Assembly: GCF_963169125.1 (NCBI RefSeq)
Contig: NC_084802.1
Span: 40,694,607 to 40,758,606, forward strand
Length of the DNA: 64,000 bases
Direction of reading: 5' to 3'
Origin: Humulus lupulus
Taxonomy: Eukaryota > Streptophyta > Magnoliopsida > Rosales > Cannabaceae
The notes under the pieces were generated by a model. The model ran no database searches. It saw only the letters and a list, made by a program, of their open reading frames with translations, and was not told the origin of the DNA. Below are positions 45,382 to 56,900 of the stretch, piece by piece (within the stretch, counting starts at the first letter, position 1; every line of letters starts with the position of its first letter). A program made the position numbers and the translations under genes.

Positions 45382-47597
45382 TGTAACGACCCAAATTTGC
45401 TAATAAGGCTTAGGGCCTTGATTAGCCTGCCTAGAGGGCAATAAGTGATTTATTGTTATTATATGTGAATTTTCATGAGTATATGATTAGAGATGCAGGT
45501 TTAGTTGAATTAAATATGCATGTGGGCCCTGTTTGGATATTAGGGGCATGTTTGTAATTTTAGCCCGATGAGGACATAAATGTGATAATTTTTATAGTTG
45601 TGATATATTGTGATATATATGTGTAGCATGATCCGAGACAGTCCCTGGGAGCTGTTAGCCAGAAAGTCACAACAGGGTTGAATATCTAACTCGGGACGAG
45701 TCGAGGGGTATTTCGGGTATTATATGTTTTATGGGGTTATCGGGTTATGGAAATAAATATTTGGAGATATACTTGAGGTTGGAATGTCCAGGAGGGAAAA
45801 TTGGGGAAATTTACCATTTTGCCCTCGGGGACGTTTTTGGCACCCCGAGCTTTGAGGTAACCTTAGAAGCTTAAGTTGAATAAAACAAAGTTAAGGAAAC
45901 ATTTAAAACTTAGGAACCGACCCACCCACTCTATCTCTCTCTTATCCTCTTCCTTGGAAGCTTGGAAGTTCTGTTTGTGAAAACTAATTGGAAACTAAGA
46001 ATCAAGTTAGAACTTTGGGGGCTAGGAGCTTGGAGCTTAGGAGATCAACTCAGAGACTCAATTAAGCAAGGGTAAGCTTTTAAATTAAATGAATTGTGCT
46101 TGAATTTTCGATGTTGTGTTAAGAGTTTTGCATGTTGGAGAGATGAAGATTCATCCTTGAGTTTGATGAGGCTTTGAGCTAGAATTCTTGTTAGGTTTTG
46201 TTGATGAATCCTTGGTATAACCTCTGGGATGATTAAACTAGGTCGTTAGGTTGATTTTGGAGTAAATTAGATGGGTTTTCATGGAAAAAATAGAGGATTT
46301 TTCTGGGTTCGAAGGGTCGGGCCACAACATTGTTCTTGCTGAGCTGCGACCCTCTGAAGCAGAATGGTGGCCTGGAAGAGGGGCGGGCCGCGACATACCC
46401 TAGCTAGGGGCGTGGCGCGCCTGCCCTGTTTTGGGGCTACTCTCGGGTTTGGGGGCGGGCCGCGGCATGGCCTCAAGGGGCTGCGGTTCTTTGTGCATTT
46501 TTAGGCTTTAAAGTGTGTTTAGACTTGGGAACTCAAAGGTTAAGGCTTGGGATGGATTTTATCACCTGGATTGATAGAATTCATGGTTATGGAGATTAGA
46601 ATTATGGCTCGAAGTTATTTAATGGATTATAACTTGATGGATAAATATTGTTAATGCGTTGTGACTAGGGTGTTGACGAGGCTTGGATTAGGGATCTGTG
46701 CTCGGGACGTCGGTGCTTGGAAAGCTCGAGACACAGGTAAGAAAACTGTTGTAACTGTAGAACTTGTGTGCGGGGCATAACCCAATATGATTGTGTTGCA
46801 AGGTGTAGCCCTTTGATTTAGTTTATTCGTGTTAAGTATTTGCTTTATTATGCTATGTGTGCATATATGTGAATGAACGGCAAGAGCCGGGAATGGCGAG
46901 GGCCGGGAACAGCAAAGACCGAGAGCGGCAAGGCCGAGAGCGGCGAGGGGCCGAGAACGGCGTTATGCACATGGAGTGCAAGGATGAGTGCAGCAAAGGG
47001 CCGGGAGCAGCATTTAGCACACGGAGAGCAAGTTTCCAGGGCGTGACCCTAAAGGATACCTAGGATATCCTTACGGTGTGGACCACGAACCCAGGGCCTG
47101 GTAAAGCGCCTGGGACGGCATGGCTGTATGTGTATAGTCTGTTGATGGCTTGTTTATCTGCTAAGTGTTGATATACATATGTTATCTGCTTGTGAGGGTT
47201 TTCTTGCTGGGCTTTGGCTCACGGGTGCTATGTGGTGAAGGTGGGGCAAGGGAAAAGTTGACCAACCATGAGTACGAAGAGCGTGAAGCGGCGCGTACAT
47301 GTTTGGCCTGCCTGGCTGCCACGGCCAGGGGTATTTTGGGAGATTGTTGTACTAAACCTAGAATTTTGTCGTTTAGCCAACCTTAGCTATATTTTTAAGT
47401 TGTAAATATTTCTAAACAATATTTTTGGGATCCCAAATGTCAAACGCTTTATAATTTTCAGTAAATGGTTTCTTTTCAAAGTTTATGACTCTGATTATGG
47501 TTCAATTACACTTTTTTTTTCTTAAAACCTCAATTAGCGAGTTAATTGCACATTTTAAACTCACTTAGTAATGGCTCTAAGGCAGTAGGGCATTACA
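45382..47597 (+). repeat. 5' LTR of Tek-H
   Basis: 2,216 bases, starts TGTAACGACCC and ends GGGCATTACA. Very alike to 52934-55098, with small indels. Carries splice-donor-like sites (46072 and 46737), GC-rich blocks (46318-46490) and short GCCGGGAACGGC-type repeats (46875-46965). Confidence 0.93.
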
Positions 47598-47600
47598 ACT

Positions 47601-47612
47601 TGGTATCAGAGC
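47601..47612 (+). promoter_or_regulatory. First primer-binding site in Tek-H (tRNA-Met)
   Basis: TGGTATCAGAGC three bases after the LTR. The bases that follow (CTTGACCCAGC) are Cassandra sequence. Confidence 0.85.
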
Positions 47613-47867
47613 CTTGACCCAGCTTAAAGTGTGGCTGACGGGGACATCGGGCCCATAATGAAGGGTGATTGTGACAGTCAGAATCTCGTGATCCATAAGA
47701 GGAAGGACCGGATAAAGCTGTGTAATCCCACACCGCCTGGGGAAGGTCAAGTATGATGATTCTAAGAATGTGTAGGTATGGGACTACACAGTTGAAGATG
47801 ACTTAAATGGATTGATGGGTACTACCTATATCAACAAGATGCATCTTCTTTTCAGTAGCCCATCACT

Positions 47868-47936
47868 TGAAAACTCCAAAGTTAAGCGTGCTTGACCTGG
47901 AGTAATCTCAAGATGGGTGACCTCCTGGGAAGTTTT
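47868..47936 (+). promoter_or_regulatory. 5S-rRNA-like block (pol III internal promoter) of the captured Cassandra LTR
   Basis: AAAGTTAAGCGTGCTTGACC and ATGGGTGACCTCCTGGGAAG correspond to the A-box side and C-box of plant 5S genes. Known for Cassandra: the block can be transcribed by RNA polymerase III. It is not a complete 5S gene, as the first 50 bases and the 3' end differ. Confidence 0.8.
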
Positions 47937-48044
47937 CTTAGGAAGCGTGCGAGTGAGGACAAAGCACGTTGGAAAGATTCGTGTTGGTTTGTAGGGCCAG
48001 TCGTCATTCCAGGAAGCAGCCATAGTGACGTGGGGTGTTACAAA

Positions 48045-48056
48045 TGGTATCAGAGC
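48045..48056 (+). promoter_or_regulatory. Second primer-binding site in Tek-H (tRNA-Met)
   Basis: TGGTATCAGAGC again, followed by GAGCCAAGGTTTATGG, which is the chromovirus leader (compare Tek-B 24579-24605). Confidence 0.85.
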
Positions 48057-48381
48057 GAGCCAAGGTTTATGGTTTCTGGAGAATGACCAAAAATGTACGC
48101 TCGCTGTCAGTGACAAGCTCGACTCAGGGTTGGTTTGTAATGATTGACTTATATGTTTAATATGTGCTTAAATGCCATGTTTTCCTACTTATTTCATATT
48201 GAGCATGATGAATGAAGTAACATATGCATGATGTCAGGGCATGGCCCGTTGTGTGTTATATGCTATATGTATGTTATGTGGACTATTGTTTATGGTCTAC
48301 TGGTTTGATTTGGGAGGTGGTTTTGGATGTTGTTATCATGCCTGATGAGCGGCGTCGTTGATTGCAAGCATATTTGTTGAG
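48057..48381 (+). other. Untranslated leader of Tek-H
   Basis: No ORF; T- and G-rich. Ends at the likely gag ATG. Confidence 0.6.
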
Positions 48382-49479
48382 ATGCCTCAACAATCCTCTA
48401 GACTCCTTGGCAGTATGGCCGAGGATGACAACCAGGGTCAAGACCCTCCACCTGCCTCATAGAATTGGCAACAGATATTTGTCGAAATGGAAGCAAGACT
48501 GCATCGAACAGAAGAAGAACTTCGATAGTTAAGGCAACAGGCCCCTCCACAGGTCATTGGGCTGCCAATTCAGCAGGTTGTGGCGCCAGTGCCGGTTCAA
48601 CCTGTTGTGGAGAACAGGTGGGATCCTTTATATGAGAGGTTTAGAAAGCAGCATCCTCCCACCTTTGAGGGTAGATCAGACCCACTGCGGGTAGAGCAGT
48701 GGATGAATATGATTTCCTCAATTCTGGATTTAATGAGGGTTGAGGGGAACGAGAGGGTAGCATGTGCTAGCTACATGTTCAGAGAGGATGCCCGCATCTG
48801 GTGGGATGTGGTAGTTCAAAGAAGGAATGTGACCATTATGACTTCAGAAGAGTTCAGAAACATGTTCAACGAGAAGTATTATAGTGTTGCAGTCCGAGCT
48901 GCGAAGGTTGACGAGTTCATCAACCTGACTCAGAATCGATTGACCGTGATTGAGTATGCTTTGAGATTTGACCGATTGGCGAAGTTTGTACCAGATTTAG
49001 TGCCGTCGGATGCGACAAGAAGGGACAGATTTGTACGGGGATTGAATGTTATGATCGCCCGTGATGTGAAGATCACCTTGGATCCAGAGACTACTACCTA
49101 TGCTCAGGTTGTAGACAAGGCCCTTACAAATGAGGGGGCCAAGGATCGTATTTGGAAAGAGAGCGTTGTTAGGCGCGATGCCAGGAGGACAGTGCCTCCT
49201 TTTCTTGGATCCAGTCAGGGTGGTGGCTCTAGTGAGCAAAAGAGGAAGGCTCCAGATTCCTTTGTTCCTCCCGGTTCAAATAGGAGGACACGGGGTGGTT
49301 CTAGTGGTCGTCAGGGCGGAAGTGACAACTGGAGGAGTTTTCCCGTGTGTCCTCGCTACAGACGACGACATCTGGGTGAGTGCCGGATTAGGGCCTGCTT
49401 TTTCTGAGGGAATTCCAATCATCTGAAGAAAGATTACCCACAAGCCAGGAAGGAGGAGTCGAAGCAGGGTGACAGTCTC
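48382..49479 (+). pseudogene. Tek-H gag with decayed zinc knuckle
   Basis: The frame starting at 48382 is shared with the rest of gag and with protease. In-frame stops lie at 48460, 48526 and 49405. Core motifs: ENRWDPLYERFRKQHPPTFE, VEQWMNMISSILDLM, ASYMFREDARIWWDVV, FNEKYYSVAVRAAKVDEF. A Q/S/G/R-rich linker precedes a CCHC-like region (CPRYRRRHLGECRIRACFF, then stop, NSNHLKKDYP) in which cysteines are missing. Forms the particle and binds genomic RNA in intact relatives. Confidence 0.85.
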
Positions 49480-49926
49480 ACTCCTGCCAGGGTGTTTACT
49501 TTGACTCAGGCTGAGGCGGAAGCTAGCCCCTCGATTGTGACAGGTCAGATTTCTAGTGCTGGTTCTTCTTATACTGCATTGTTTGATTCGGGAGCTATTC
49601 ATTCGTTTATGTTTGCTAGAGTGATAGATCAGCCGTGTAGGCCTAGTGTTTTGTATGCTAGGGGTTTCCAGACTTTGTTGCCAACTGGGGAATTGGTAGT
49701 CTCTAGGAGATGGATTAGAGCTTTACCAGTAGAGGTAGATGGTAGGGAATTATTTGCTGATCTAATTGAGTTTGCAATGGATGACTTTAACATGATCCTA
49801 GGGATGGATTCATTATCGAAGTATGGGGCAACGATTGACTGCAAGCGCAAGATGGTGACTTTTGAACCGGAAGGAGAGGTACCCTTTGTATTTCTGGAAC
49901 AGCTAGTGGACTGCGAGTACCTATGA
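49480..49926 (+). CDS. Tek-H protease region
   Basis: An open stretch in the gag frame. ALFDSGAIHSFM holds the DSG active site of the retroviral-type aspartic protease; FNMILGMDSLSKYGATIDC is the second conserved part. It cuts the polyprotein in intact elements. After 49910 the frame shifts. Confidence 0.82.
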   Translation, partial: TPARVFTLTQAEAEASPSIVTGQISSAGSSYTALFDSGAIHSFMFARVIDQPCRPSVLYARGFQTLLPTGELVVSRRWIRALPVEVDGRELFADLIEFAMDDFNMILGMDSLSKYGATIDCKRKMVTFEPEGEVPFVFLEQLVDCEYL

Positions 49927-50860
49927 TTTCAGCACTGAAGGCTAGAGACCTGATGTAGGGAGGTTGCATAGGATTCCTAGCAAATATTGTGGATACCTCT
50001 AGGGCTGTGTCTGTTGGACCGAGGGAGACCAATTGGTATGTGAGTTTCCAAATTTATTTCCAGCAGATCTGTTAGGGCTACCGCTGCAGCGGGGGATTGA
50101 TTTTGTAATAGAGTTGGTACCAGGGGCAGAGCCAGTATCTAGGACACCATATAGAATGGCTTCGACAGAGTTGAAGGAGTTGAAGATTCAGTTGTAGGAG
50201 TTACTAGATTTGTGGTTCATCAGACCGAGTTTCTCTCCATGGGGTTCCCCAGTGTTGTTTGTAAAGAAGAAGGATGGATCACTTAGGATGTGTATTGACT
50301 AAAGGGAACTGAACAAGTTGGCCATTGAGAATAAGTATCCACTGCCTAGGATTGATGATTTGTTTGAACAGCTGCAAGGAAAGACAATGTTTTGTAAGAT
50401 AGATCTCCGGTCACGTTACCATCAGTTAAGGATCAAAGAGGAGGACATACCAAAGACGGTTTTCCGCATGAGGTATGGACCCTATGAATTCCTAGTTATG
50501 TCCTTCGGATTAAACAATGCCCCAACAACTTTTATGGATATGATGAATAGGGTTTTCAAGGACTATTTGGACAAGTTTGTGATTGTATTTATCGACGACA
50601 TTCTGGTGTACTCTCAGTCAGAGGCAGAATATGAGCAACATTTACGTTTGGTTTTGCAACGGTTATGTAAGCATAAGTTATATGCTAAGTATAGCAAGTA
50701 CGAGTTCTGGTTACCGCAAGTTATATTTCTGGGCCATATTGTTAGTAAAGAGGGGATTCTGGTTGACCCAAGTAAGATTGAGGCAGTGAGAGATTGGCCT
50801 AGCTCGAGCAATGTTCCTGATGTAAGGAGTTTTCTGGGATTGGCAGGATATTGTCGGTAG
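49927..50860 (+). pseudogene. Tek-H reverse transcriptase
   Basis: After two frame changes (near 49910 and 50050) RT runs from VPGAEPVSRTPYRMA (50117) in one frame with stops at about 50195 and 50299. It shows LRMCID (then a stop), [13 protein letters not shown] with catalytic aspartate, [15 protein letters not shown], and FIDDILVYS with both aspartates. [16 protein letters not shown] precedes. It ends [10 protein letters not shown] before a stop at 50858. Confidence 0.88.
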
Positions 50861-51585
50861 TTTGTTGATGGATTCTCCAGGATAGCTATGCCATTGATAG
50901 AATTGACAAAGTACGTTTGGACAGACAGATGTGAGAACAGTTTCAAAGAGTTAAAGCGGCGACTGATCACCGCGCCAGTGTTGAGTCTTCCGACAGATAA
51001 TGAAAAGTTTGTGGATTATTGTGATGCTTTCAGACAGGGTTTAGGGTGTGTGCAGAGGCAAGATGGTAAGGTGATAGCCTATGCATCAAGACAGTTAAAG
51101 GAGTATGAGTAGAGATATCCCACACATGATTTGAAGTTGGCAGCGGTGGTATTCGCAATTCAGATTTGGAGACATTATCTATATGGAGAAAAGTGTGAGA
51201 TATACAATGACCGTAAGAGTTTGAAGTACTTCTTTACTCAGAAGGATCTGAATATGCACCAGAGACAGTGGTTGGAGTTGGTTAAGGATTATGATTGTGA
51301 CATCCTATACCATCCTGGGAAGGCTAATGTAGCGGCTGATGCATTGAGTCGGAAAGGCCCAGGAGAGTTGTTCAGTTCGAGACAGATATCTGATAAGCTA
51401 GCTGAGGAGATGACTAGAGCAGGTATAGAGTTGGTGGTTGTTCGGTTAGCCAACATCACTATTCAGTCTATACTTCTTGAGAGGATCAAGGAAGCGCAGG
51501 GGAAGGATTCCCAGTTGAGAGGTCACAGAGAGAACGTCTTAGTCGGAGCAGCTAAGGACTTTTCTATCTCGCAGATGGGGTTATG
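50861..51585 (+). pseudogene. Tek-H RNase H
   Basis: FSRIAMPLIELTK and WTDRCENSFKELK lead to [13 protein letters not shown], a stop where Q is expected, then [39 protein letters not shown] and [12 protein letters not shown]. In the first strand the aspartate expected in the DAS motif is present (DYCDAF). Ends with a frameshift near 51585 at the start of integrase. Confidence 0.85.
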
Positions 51586-52345
51586 AAGTACAAGGGTCGG
51601 ATCTGTGTTCTGATGGATTCTGATGTCCAGCGGGAGATCTTAGATGAATCGCATACCACTCCCTATATCTTACATCCAGGTACGATGAAGATGTACCAGG
51701 ATTTGAGAGCTTTGTATTGGTGGTCGGGCATGAAGAGGGATGTGGTGGATTATGTGGCCAAGTGCTTAACTTTTCAGTAGGTCTAGGCTCAACATCAAAG
51801 GCCAGTAGGGTTGCTGCAGCCTCTAGGGATTCCAGAGTGGAAGTGGGAAGACATTATCATGGACTTCATGGTTGGTTTGCCGAAGACCGTGGGACAGCAT
51901 GATTCGATGTGGGTGATTGTGGATAAATATACCAAGTTTGCCCACTTTTTACCTGTCATGACGACTTATACTGTGGAGCAGTATGCTGAGTTATATGTGA
52001 AGGAAATCGTTCCACTTCATGGGGCTCCAAGGTCGATAGTATCCAACAGGGACCCCACCTTCACCTCCAAGTTTTGGGAGAGTCTGCAGAAGGCTATGGG
52101 CACGCAATTACAGTTTAGTACCGCTTATCATCTTCAGACAGATGGATGGTCAGAGAGGACGATTCAGATACTGGAGGACATGTTACGAGCCTGTGTGCTG
52201 GATTTTGGGGGATCTTGGAGTAAGTAACTCCCTTTGATTGAGTTCTCGTACAACAACAGTTATCAGGCGACTATCGGAGTGGCTCCGTATGAGATGCTAT
52301 ATGGGAGGAAGTGCATATCACTTATCCATTGGGATGAGACAGGTG
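51583..52345 (+). pseudogene. Tek-H integrase
   Basis: Zinc-binding part: ILDESHTTPYILHPGTMKMY, then AKCLTFQ with phenylalanine in place of the second cysteine and two nearby stops. Core: WEDIIMDFMVGLPK (aspartate), PRSIVSNRDPTFTSKFWE, where asparagine replaces the second catalytic aspartate (GAC to AAC), and WSERTIQILEDML (glutamate). A stop at 52226 and a frameshift near 52345 follow. The DD35E triad is therefore incomplete. Confidence 0.87.
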
Positions 52346-52898
52346 AGAGGAGTACTTAGGTCCTAAGATGGTTCAGAGGACCAATGAGGTGGTTGAGAAA
52401 ATTAGAGCTCGAATGCTCGCCTCCCAGAGTCGCCAGAAGAGTTACTCGGACCTGAAACGCAGGGACGTGGAATTTCAGGTTGGTGACCATGTGTTCCTTA
52501 GGGTTTCACCTTTGAGGGGAGTGCAACGATTTGGTGTTCGAGGCAAGCTGAGCCCTAGATTTGTTGGCCCCTTCGAGATTCTGGAGAGGGTTGGAGAGGT
52601 AGCTTATAGATTGGCGATGCCTCCAGCCTTATCAGGAGTTTATGATGTGTTTCACGTGTCCATGCTCTGGAAGTATGTGTCTAATTCAACGCATGTTCTG
52701 AGTTATGAGAATTTGGAGCTGGACTAGGATTTGTCATATGAAGAGAAGCCGGTTCAGATTCTTGATCGGAAGGAAAATGTCTTGCGGAGCAAGACCATCG
52801 CCTTGGTGAAAGTGCTGTGGAGGAACAATAAGGTCGAGGAGGCGACGTGGGAACTTGAATCTGAGATGCAGGAGCGGTATCCCGAGTTGTTCAGGTAA
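52346..52898 (+). pseudogene. Tek-H integrase C-terminus and chromodomain
   Basis: RRDVEFQVGDHVFLRVSPLR and FVGPFEILERVGEVAYRLAM form the C-terminal DNA-binding part. After one stop (52725) the chromodomain-like tail follows: PVQILDRKENVLRSKTIALV and WRNNKVEEATWELESEM, ending YPELFR and a stop at 52896. This tail marks chromoviruses and is thought to guide integration to silent chromatin. Confidence 0.87.
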
Positions 52899-52918
52899 TT
52901 TCGAGGACGAAATTTCTG

Positions 52919-52933
52919 TAAAGAGGGGATAGT
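52919..52933 (+). promoter_or_regulatory. Polypurine tract of Tek-H
   Basis: AAGAGGGGATAGT directly before the 3' LTR. Confidence 0.8.
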
Positions 52934-55098
52934 TGTAACGACCCAAATTTACTAATAAGGCTTAGGGCCTTGATTAGCGTGGCTGGAGGGCAATAAGTGA
53001 TTTATTGTTATTATATGTGAATTTTCATGAGTATGTGATTAGAGATGCAGGTTTAGTTGAATTAAATATGAATGTGGGCCCCGTTTGGATATTAGGGGCA
53101 TGTTTGTAATTTTAGCCCGATGAGTGCATGAATGTGATAATTGTTATAATTGTGATATATATGTGTAGCATGATCCGAGACAGTCCCTGGGAGCTGTTAG
53201 CCAGAAAGTCACAACGGGGTTGAATATCTGACTCGGGACGAGTCGAGGGGTATTTCGGGTATTAGATGTTTTATGGGGTTATCGGGTTATGGAAATAAAT
53301 ATTTGGAGATATACTTAAGGTTGGAATGTCTAGGAGGGAAAATTAGGGAAATTTACCATTTTGCCCTCGAGACGTTTTTGGCACCCCGAGCTTTGAGGTA
53401 ACCTTAGAAGCTTAAGTTGAATAAAACAAAGTTAAGGAAACAGTCAGAACTTAGGAACCGACCCACCCACTCTATCTCTCTCTTATCCTCTTCCTTGGAA
53501 GCTTGGAGGTTCTCTTTGTGAAAACTAATTGGAAACTAAGAATAAAGTTAGAAATTTGGAGGCTAGGAGCTTGGAGCTTAGGAGATCAACTCAGAGACTC
53601 AATTAAGCAAGGGTAAGCTTTTAAATTATTTGAATTGTGCTTGAATTTTTCCTGGTGTGTTAAGAGTTTTGCATGTTGGAGAGATGAAGATTCATCCTTG
53701 AGTTTGATGAGGCTTTGAGCTAGAATTCTTGTTAGGTTTTGTTGATGAATCCTTGGTATAACCTCTGGGATGATTAAACTAGGTAGTTAGGTTGATTTGG
53801 AGTAAATTGGATGGGTTTTCGTGGCAAAAAAGGAGGATTTTTCTGGGGTCGAAGGGTTGGGCCGCGGCATTGTTCTTTCTGAGCTGCGACCCTCTGAAGT
53901 AGAATGGTGGCATGGAAGAGGGGCGAGTCGCGGCGCGCCTGCCTTGTTTTGGGCTGCTCTCGGGTTTTGGGGGTGGGTCGTGGCATGACCTCATGGGGCC
54001 ATAGCTCTTAGTTCATTTTTGGGCTTTAAAGTGTGTTTAGGCTTGGGAACTCAAAGGTTAAGGCTCGGGATGGATTTTATCACCTGGATTGATAGAATTT
54101 AAGGTCCTGGAGATTAGAATTATGGCTCGAAGTTATTTAGTGGATTATAACTTGATGGATAAATATTGTTAATGCGTTGTGACTAGGGTGTTGACGAGGC
54201 TCGGATTAGGGATCTGTGCTTGGGATGTCGGTGCTTGGAAAGCTCGGGGCAAAGGTAAGAAAACTGTAGTACCCGTAGAGCTTGTGTGCAGGGGACGACC
54301 CGATATGATCGTGTTGTAGGGCGTAGCCCTTTGATTTAGTTTATTCGTGTTAAGTATTTGCTTTATTATGCTATGTGTGCATATATGTGAATGAACGGAA
54401 AGAGCCGGGAATGGCAAGGGCCAGGAACGATGAAGGCCGGGAGCGGCGAGGGGCCAAGAACAGCGTTAAGCACATGGAGTGCAAGGTCGAGTGCAGCAAA
54501 GGGCCGGGAGCAGCGTTTAGCACGCAGAGTGCGAGTTGTCAGGGTGTGACCCTAAAGGATACCTGGGATATCCTTACGGTGTGGACTGCGAACCCAGGGC
54601 CTGGTAAAGCGCCTGGGACGGCATGGTCGTATTTGTATTTCCTGTTGATGGCTTGTTTATATGCTAAGTGTTGATATACATATGTTATCTGCTTGTGAGG
54701 GTTTTCTTGCTGGGCTTCGGCTCATGGGTGCTCTGTGGTGCAGGTAGGGGCAAGGGAAAAGTCGACCAACCTTGAGAACGGAGAGTGTGAATTGGCGCGT
54801 ACATGTTTGGCCTACTTGGCTGCCACGACCAGGGGTATTTTTGGAGATGGTTGTACTAAACCTATAATTTTTTCGTTTAGCCGACCTTAGTTATATTTTT
54901 GAGTTGTAAATATTTCTAAACAGTATTTTTGGGATCCCAAATGTCAAACGCTTTATAATTTTCAGTAAATGATTTCTTTTCAAAGTTTATGACTCTGATT
55001 ATGGTTTAATTACACTTTTGTCTTAAAACCTAGATTAGCGAGGTAATTGCACATTTTAAACTCACTTAGTAACGTCTCTAAGGCAGTAGGGTGTTACA
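52934..55098 (+). repeat. 3' LTR of Tek-H
   Basis: 2,165 bases, partner of 45382-47597. It has no Cassandra sequence and ends GGTGTTACA followed by AGCAG. GC-rich blocks at 53860-53990, short GGC-type repeats at 54390-54475. Confidence 0.93.
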
Positions 55099-55103
55099 AG
55101 CAG

Positions 55104-56060
55104 TCTTTTACTGATGTAATAGACTGGTCTTTGTACTTTTTTATCCTCCCTAGCGAGCACTGCACTGATTGCATGGTCGGCTGTAGTGAGGTACAAGTAC
55201 AATGTTTCCCCCGTGACTGGTTTGGATAATATAGGTGGTTCAGCGAGATATTTTTTGAGAGCTTGGAAGGCGATATCGCACTCATCTGACCTCTCTAACT
55301 TCTTGCCTCCTCTCAAAAGATTAAAGAATGGCTGGCACTTGTCCGTAGATTTTGAAATGACCCTACTTAACGCCGCCATTTGTCCAATTAGGCTTTCAAC
55401 ATCTTTATGCTTTCGAGGTGAAGGCATATTAATTAAGGCTTTTATCTTATCTAGGTTAGCCTCAATTTCTCAAGCGTTTACTATAAATCCAAGAAACTTC
55501 CCCGAGGACAGTCGAATGGTCATTTTTGTGGGTTAAGTCTCATGTTGTATTTATGAAATATTTCAAAGCACTCCGCGAGGTCGTCAACATGGTTATTACA
55601 ATGTTTGGACTTTACCAGCATGCCATCCACATACACTTCCACGTTAGTCCCTATCTGTGTAGCAAACATCTTATTCACCAGTCTCTGGTATGTGGCCCCA
55701 ACATTTTTTGGCCCGAACGACATCACATTGTAACAATATAGCCCTTTATCTGTCATGAAGCTCGTGCGCTCTTGGTTGGGTGCATGCATGGCTATCTGGC
55801 TATATCCAGAATACGCATCCATGAATGATATGATGTCGTGTAGGTTGCATTGACTAGCTGATCGATTCAAAGCAACGAAAAAAAATCTTTCAGACATTCT
55901 TTGTTAAGATTCGAATAATCGATGCAAGTTTGCCACTTGTTTCTTAGTTTCGGGACCAATACTGGGTTGGCCACCGATTCTGGGTATAAGGCATCTCAGA
56001 TAAACCTATTTGCTTTTAATTTGTTGACCTCCTCTTTCAAGGCTTTCTTCCTCTCGTCGT
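55104..56060 (-). pseudogene. Tat-1 reverse transcriptase and first RNase H
   Basis: On the minus strand: VANPVLVPKLRNKWQTCIDY, then a frame change, FMDAYSGYSQIAMH (catalytic aspartate), FGPKNVGATYQRLVNKMF and EVYVDGMLVKSK. The catalytic box is YVDG; the second aspartate became glycine (one A-to-G change). After another frame change come NHV-type text, the thumb (MAALSRVISKSTDKCQPFFN) and the gypsy-type RNase H (LYLTTADHAISAVLARED, YYISKRLL). The rest was separated by Tek-H. Confidence 0.85.
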
Positions 56061-56490
56061 CGAGAAGTCTTCTCTTTTGCTATTTTGGAGGGAAATTTTT
56101 TATTGATGTTCAGTGTGTGGCTTACAACGTTTGGATTGATCCCAACCATATCTGTGTGTGACCAGGCACATACATCCTGATTTTTCCATAGGAAGCGAAT
56201 TGATTGCTATTATGCTTCCTTTGCGAGGATATTCCCAATCTTTATTACCTTAGTGTTGTCCTTACCATCGAGCTGAATGTCTTCGAGCTCTTCATTGGGA
56301 CTGAGATCGGCCCTGTCTTCTTCTATTCTGGGGTCAATTTCTTCTTCAACTTGGTAGATTCTTTCTTCAATTTCCTCTATGATTACCAGTGCCTGTGCAC
56401 TGGTTTGGCCTTTCCCCTCGTGGAGATACTGTAGCATTCTCGAGTTGTTAATTGATCCCATTTCAACATCCCAATACCACTAGGCATTGG
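56061..56490 (-). pseudogene. Tat-1 protease-RT linker
   Basis: An acidic stretch with EEEIDPRIEEDRADLSPNEE, alike to the Tat-2 linker (DPRLGEDRSEL). No enzyme domain. Confidence 0.6.
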
Positions 56491-56495
56491 GAATT

Positions 56496-56900
56496 TTACA
56501 GCCAAATGCCTAAAAGATGTGACTGCCCCAACCCAATCAGGGCTAGTCTCCCGAGCAGGACATTGTAGGTTCGTAGGGTATCCACTAATATAAATTCCAA
56601 CATCTTAGTTATCGAGATTGGATAGTCTCCTAAGGTGATTGGGAGCTCAATGGATCTTGTACTATCGATTACCTCCCCTAAGAATTTGTACAGAGTTGTT
56701 GCACATGCTTTTAAATCTTGAACAAACCACCCCATTTTTTCCAGCATCTCCTTATAAATGATATTGACCAAGCTTCAGTTATCAATGAGGACTCGGTGGA
56801 CTCTCCTATTTGCGAGTTGGAACATTATGACCAAGGGGTCACTATGAGGAAATTGGACGTGGGAAGCGTCCTCTTCGGTAAAAGTGATTGGTTAGGTCTT
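56496..56900 (-). pseudogene. Tat-1 protease
   Basis: On the minus strand [17 protein letters not shown] leads to [10 protein letters not shown], a stop, then LVNIIYKEMLEKMG. The stop replaces glycine of the DNG active-site triplet. The second half has ELPITLGDYPISIT and TYNVLLGRLAL, the family's ILGRPAL motif in changed form. Confidence 0.72.

Larger units (their letters stand above)
47598..48042 (+). mobile_element. Cassandra unit (internal domain + LTR) captured in Tek-H
   Basis: Internal domain 47598-47751 matches those of the minus-strand array (GTGTGGCTGACGGGGACATC, purine tract GGGGAAGGTCAAG). The LTR 47752-48042 is 291 bases, starts TATGATGATTCTAAG (first G changed to A) and ends GGTGTTACA. 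There is no left Cassandra LTR: the Tek-H LTR stands in its place. Joints lie in the block TTACA-to-TATCAGAGC shared by both elements, so homologous exchange or template switching is likelier than ordinary insertion; no target duplication is seen. Confidence 0.9.
45382..55098 (+). mobile_element. Tek-H: complete chromovirus (Tekay/Del type) with a Cassandra unit beside its primer site
   Basis: 9.7 kb with both LTRs, bounded by AGCAG (45377-45381 and 55099-55103). Order: 5' LTR, primer site, Cassandra internal domain and LTR, second primer site, leader, gag, protease, RT, RNase H, integrase, chromodomain, purine tract, 3' LTR. The coding part has about ten stops and at least four frameshifts. 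It inserted between the two RNase H domains of Tat-1. Confidence 0.93.

Noticed and set aside
46279..46476. Minus-strand ORF with PCRGPP repeats, similar to 53774-53994
   Set aside because: Both are antisense readings of the GC-rich blocks in the two Tek-H LTRs.
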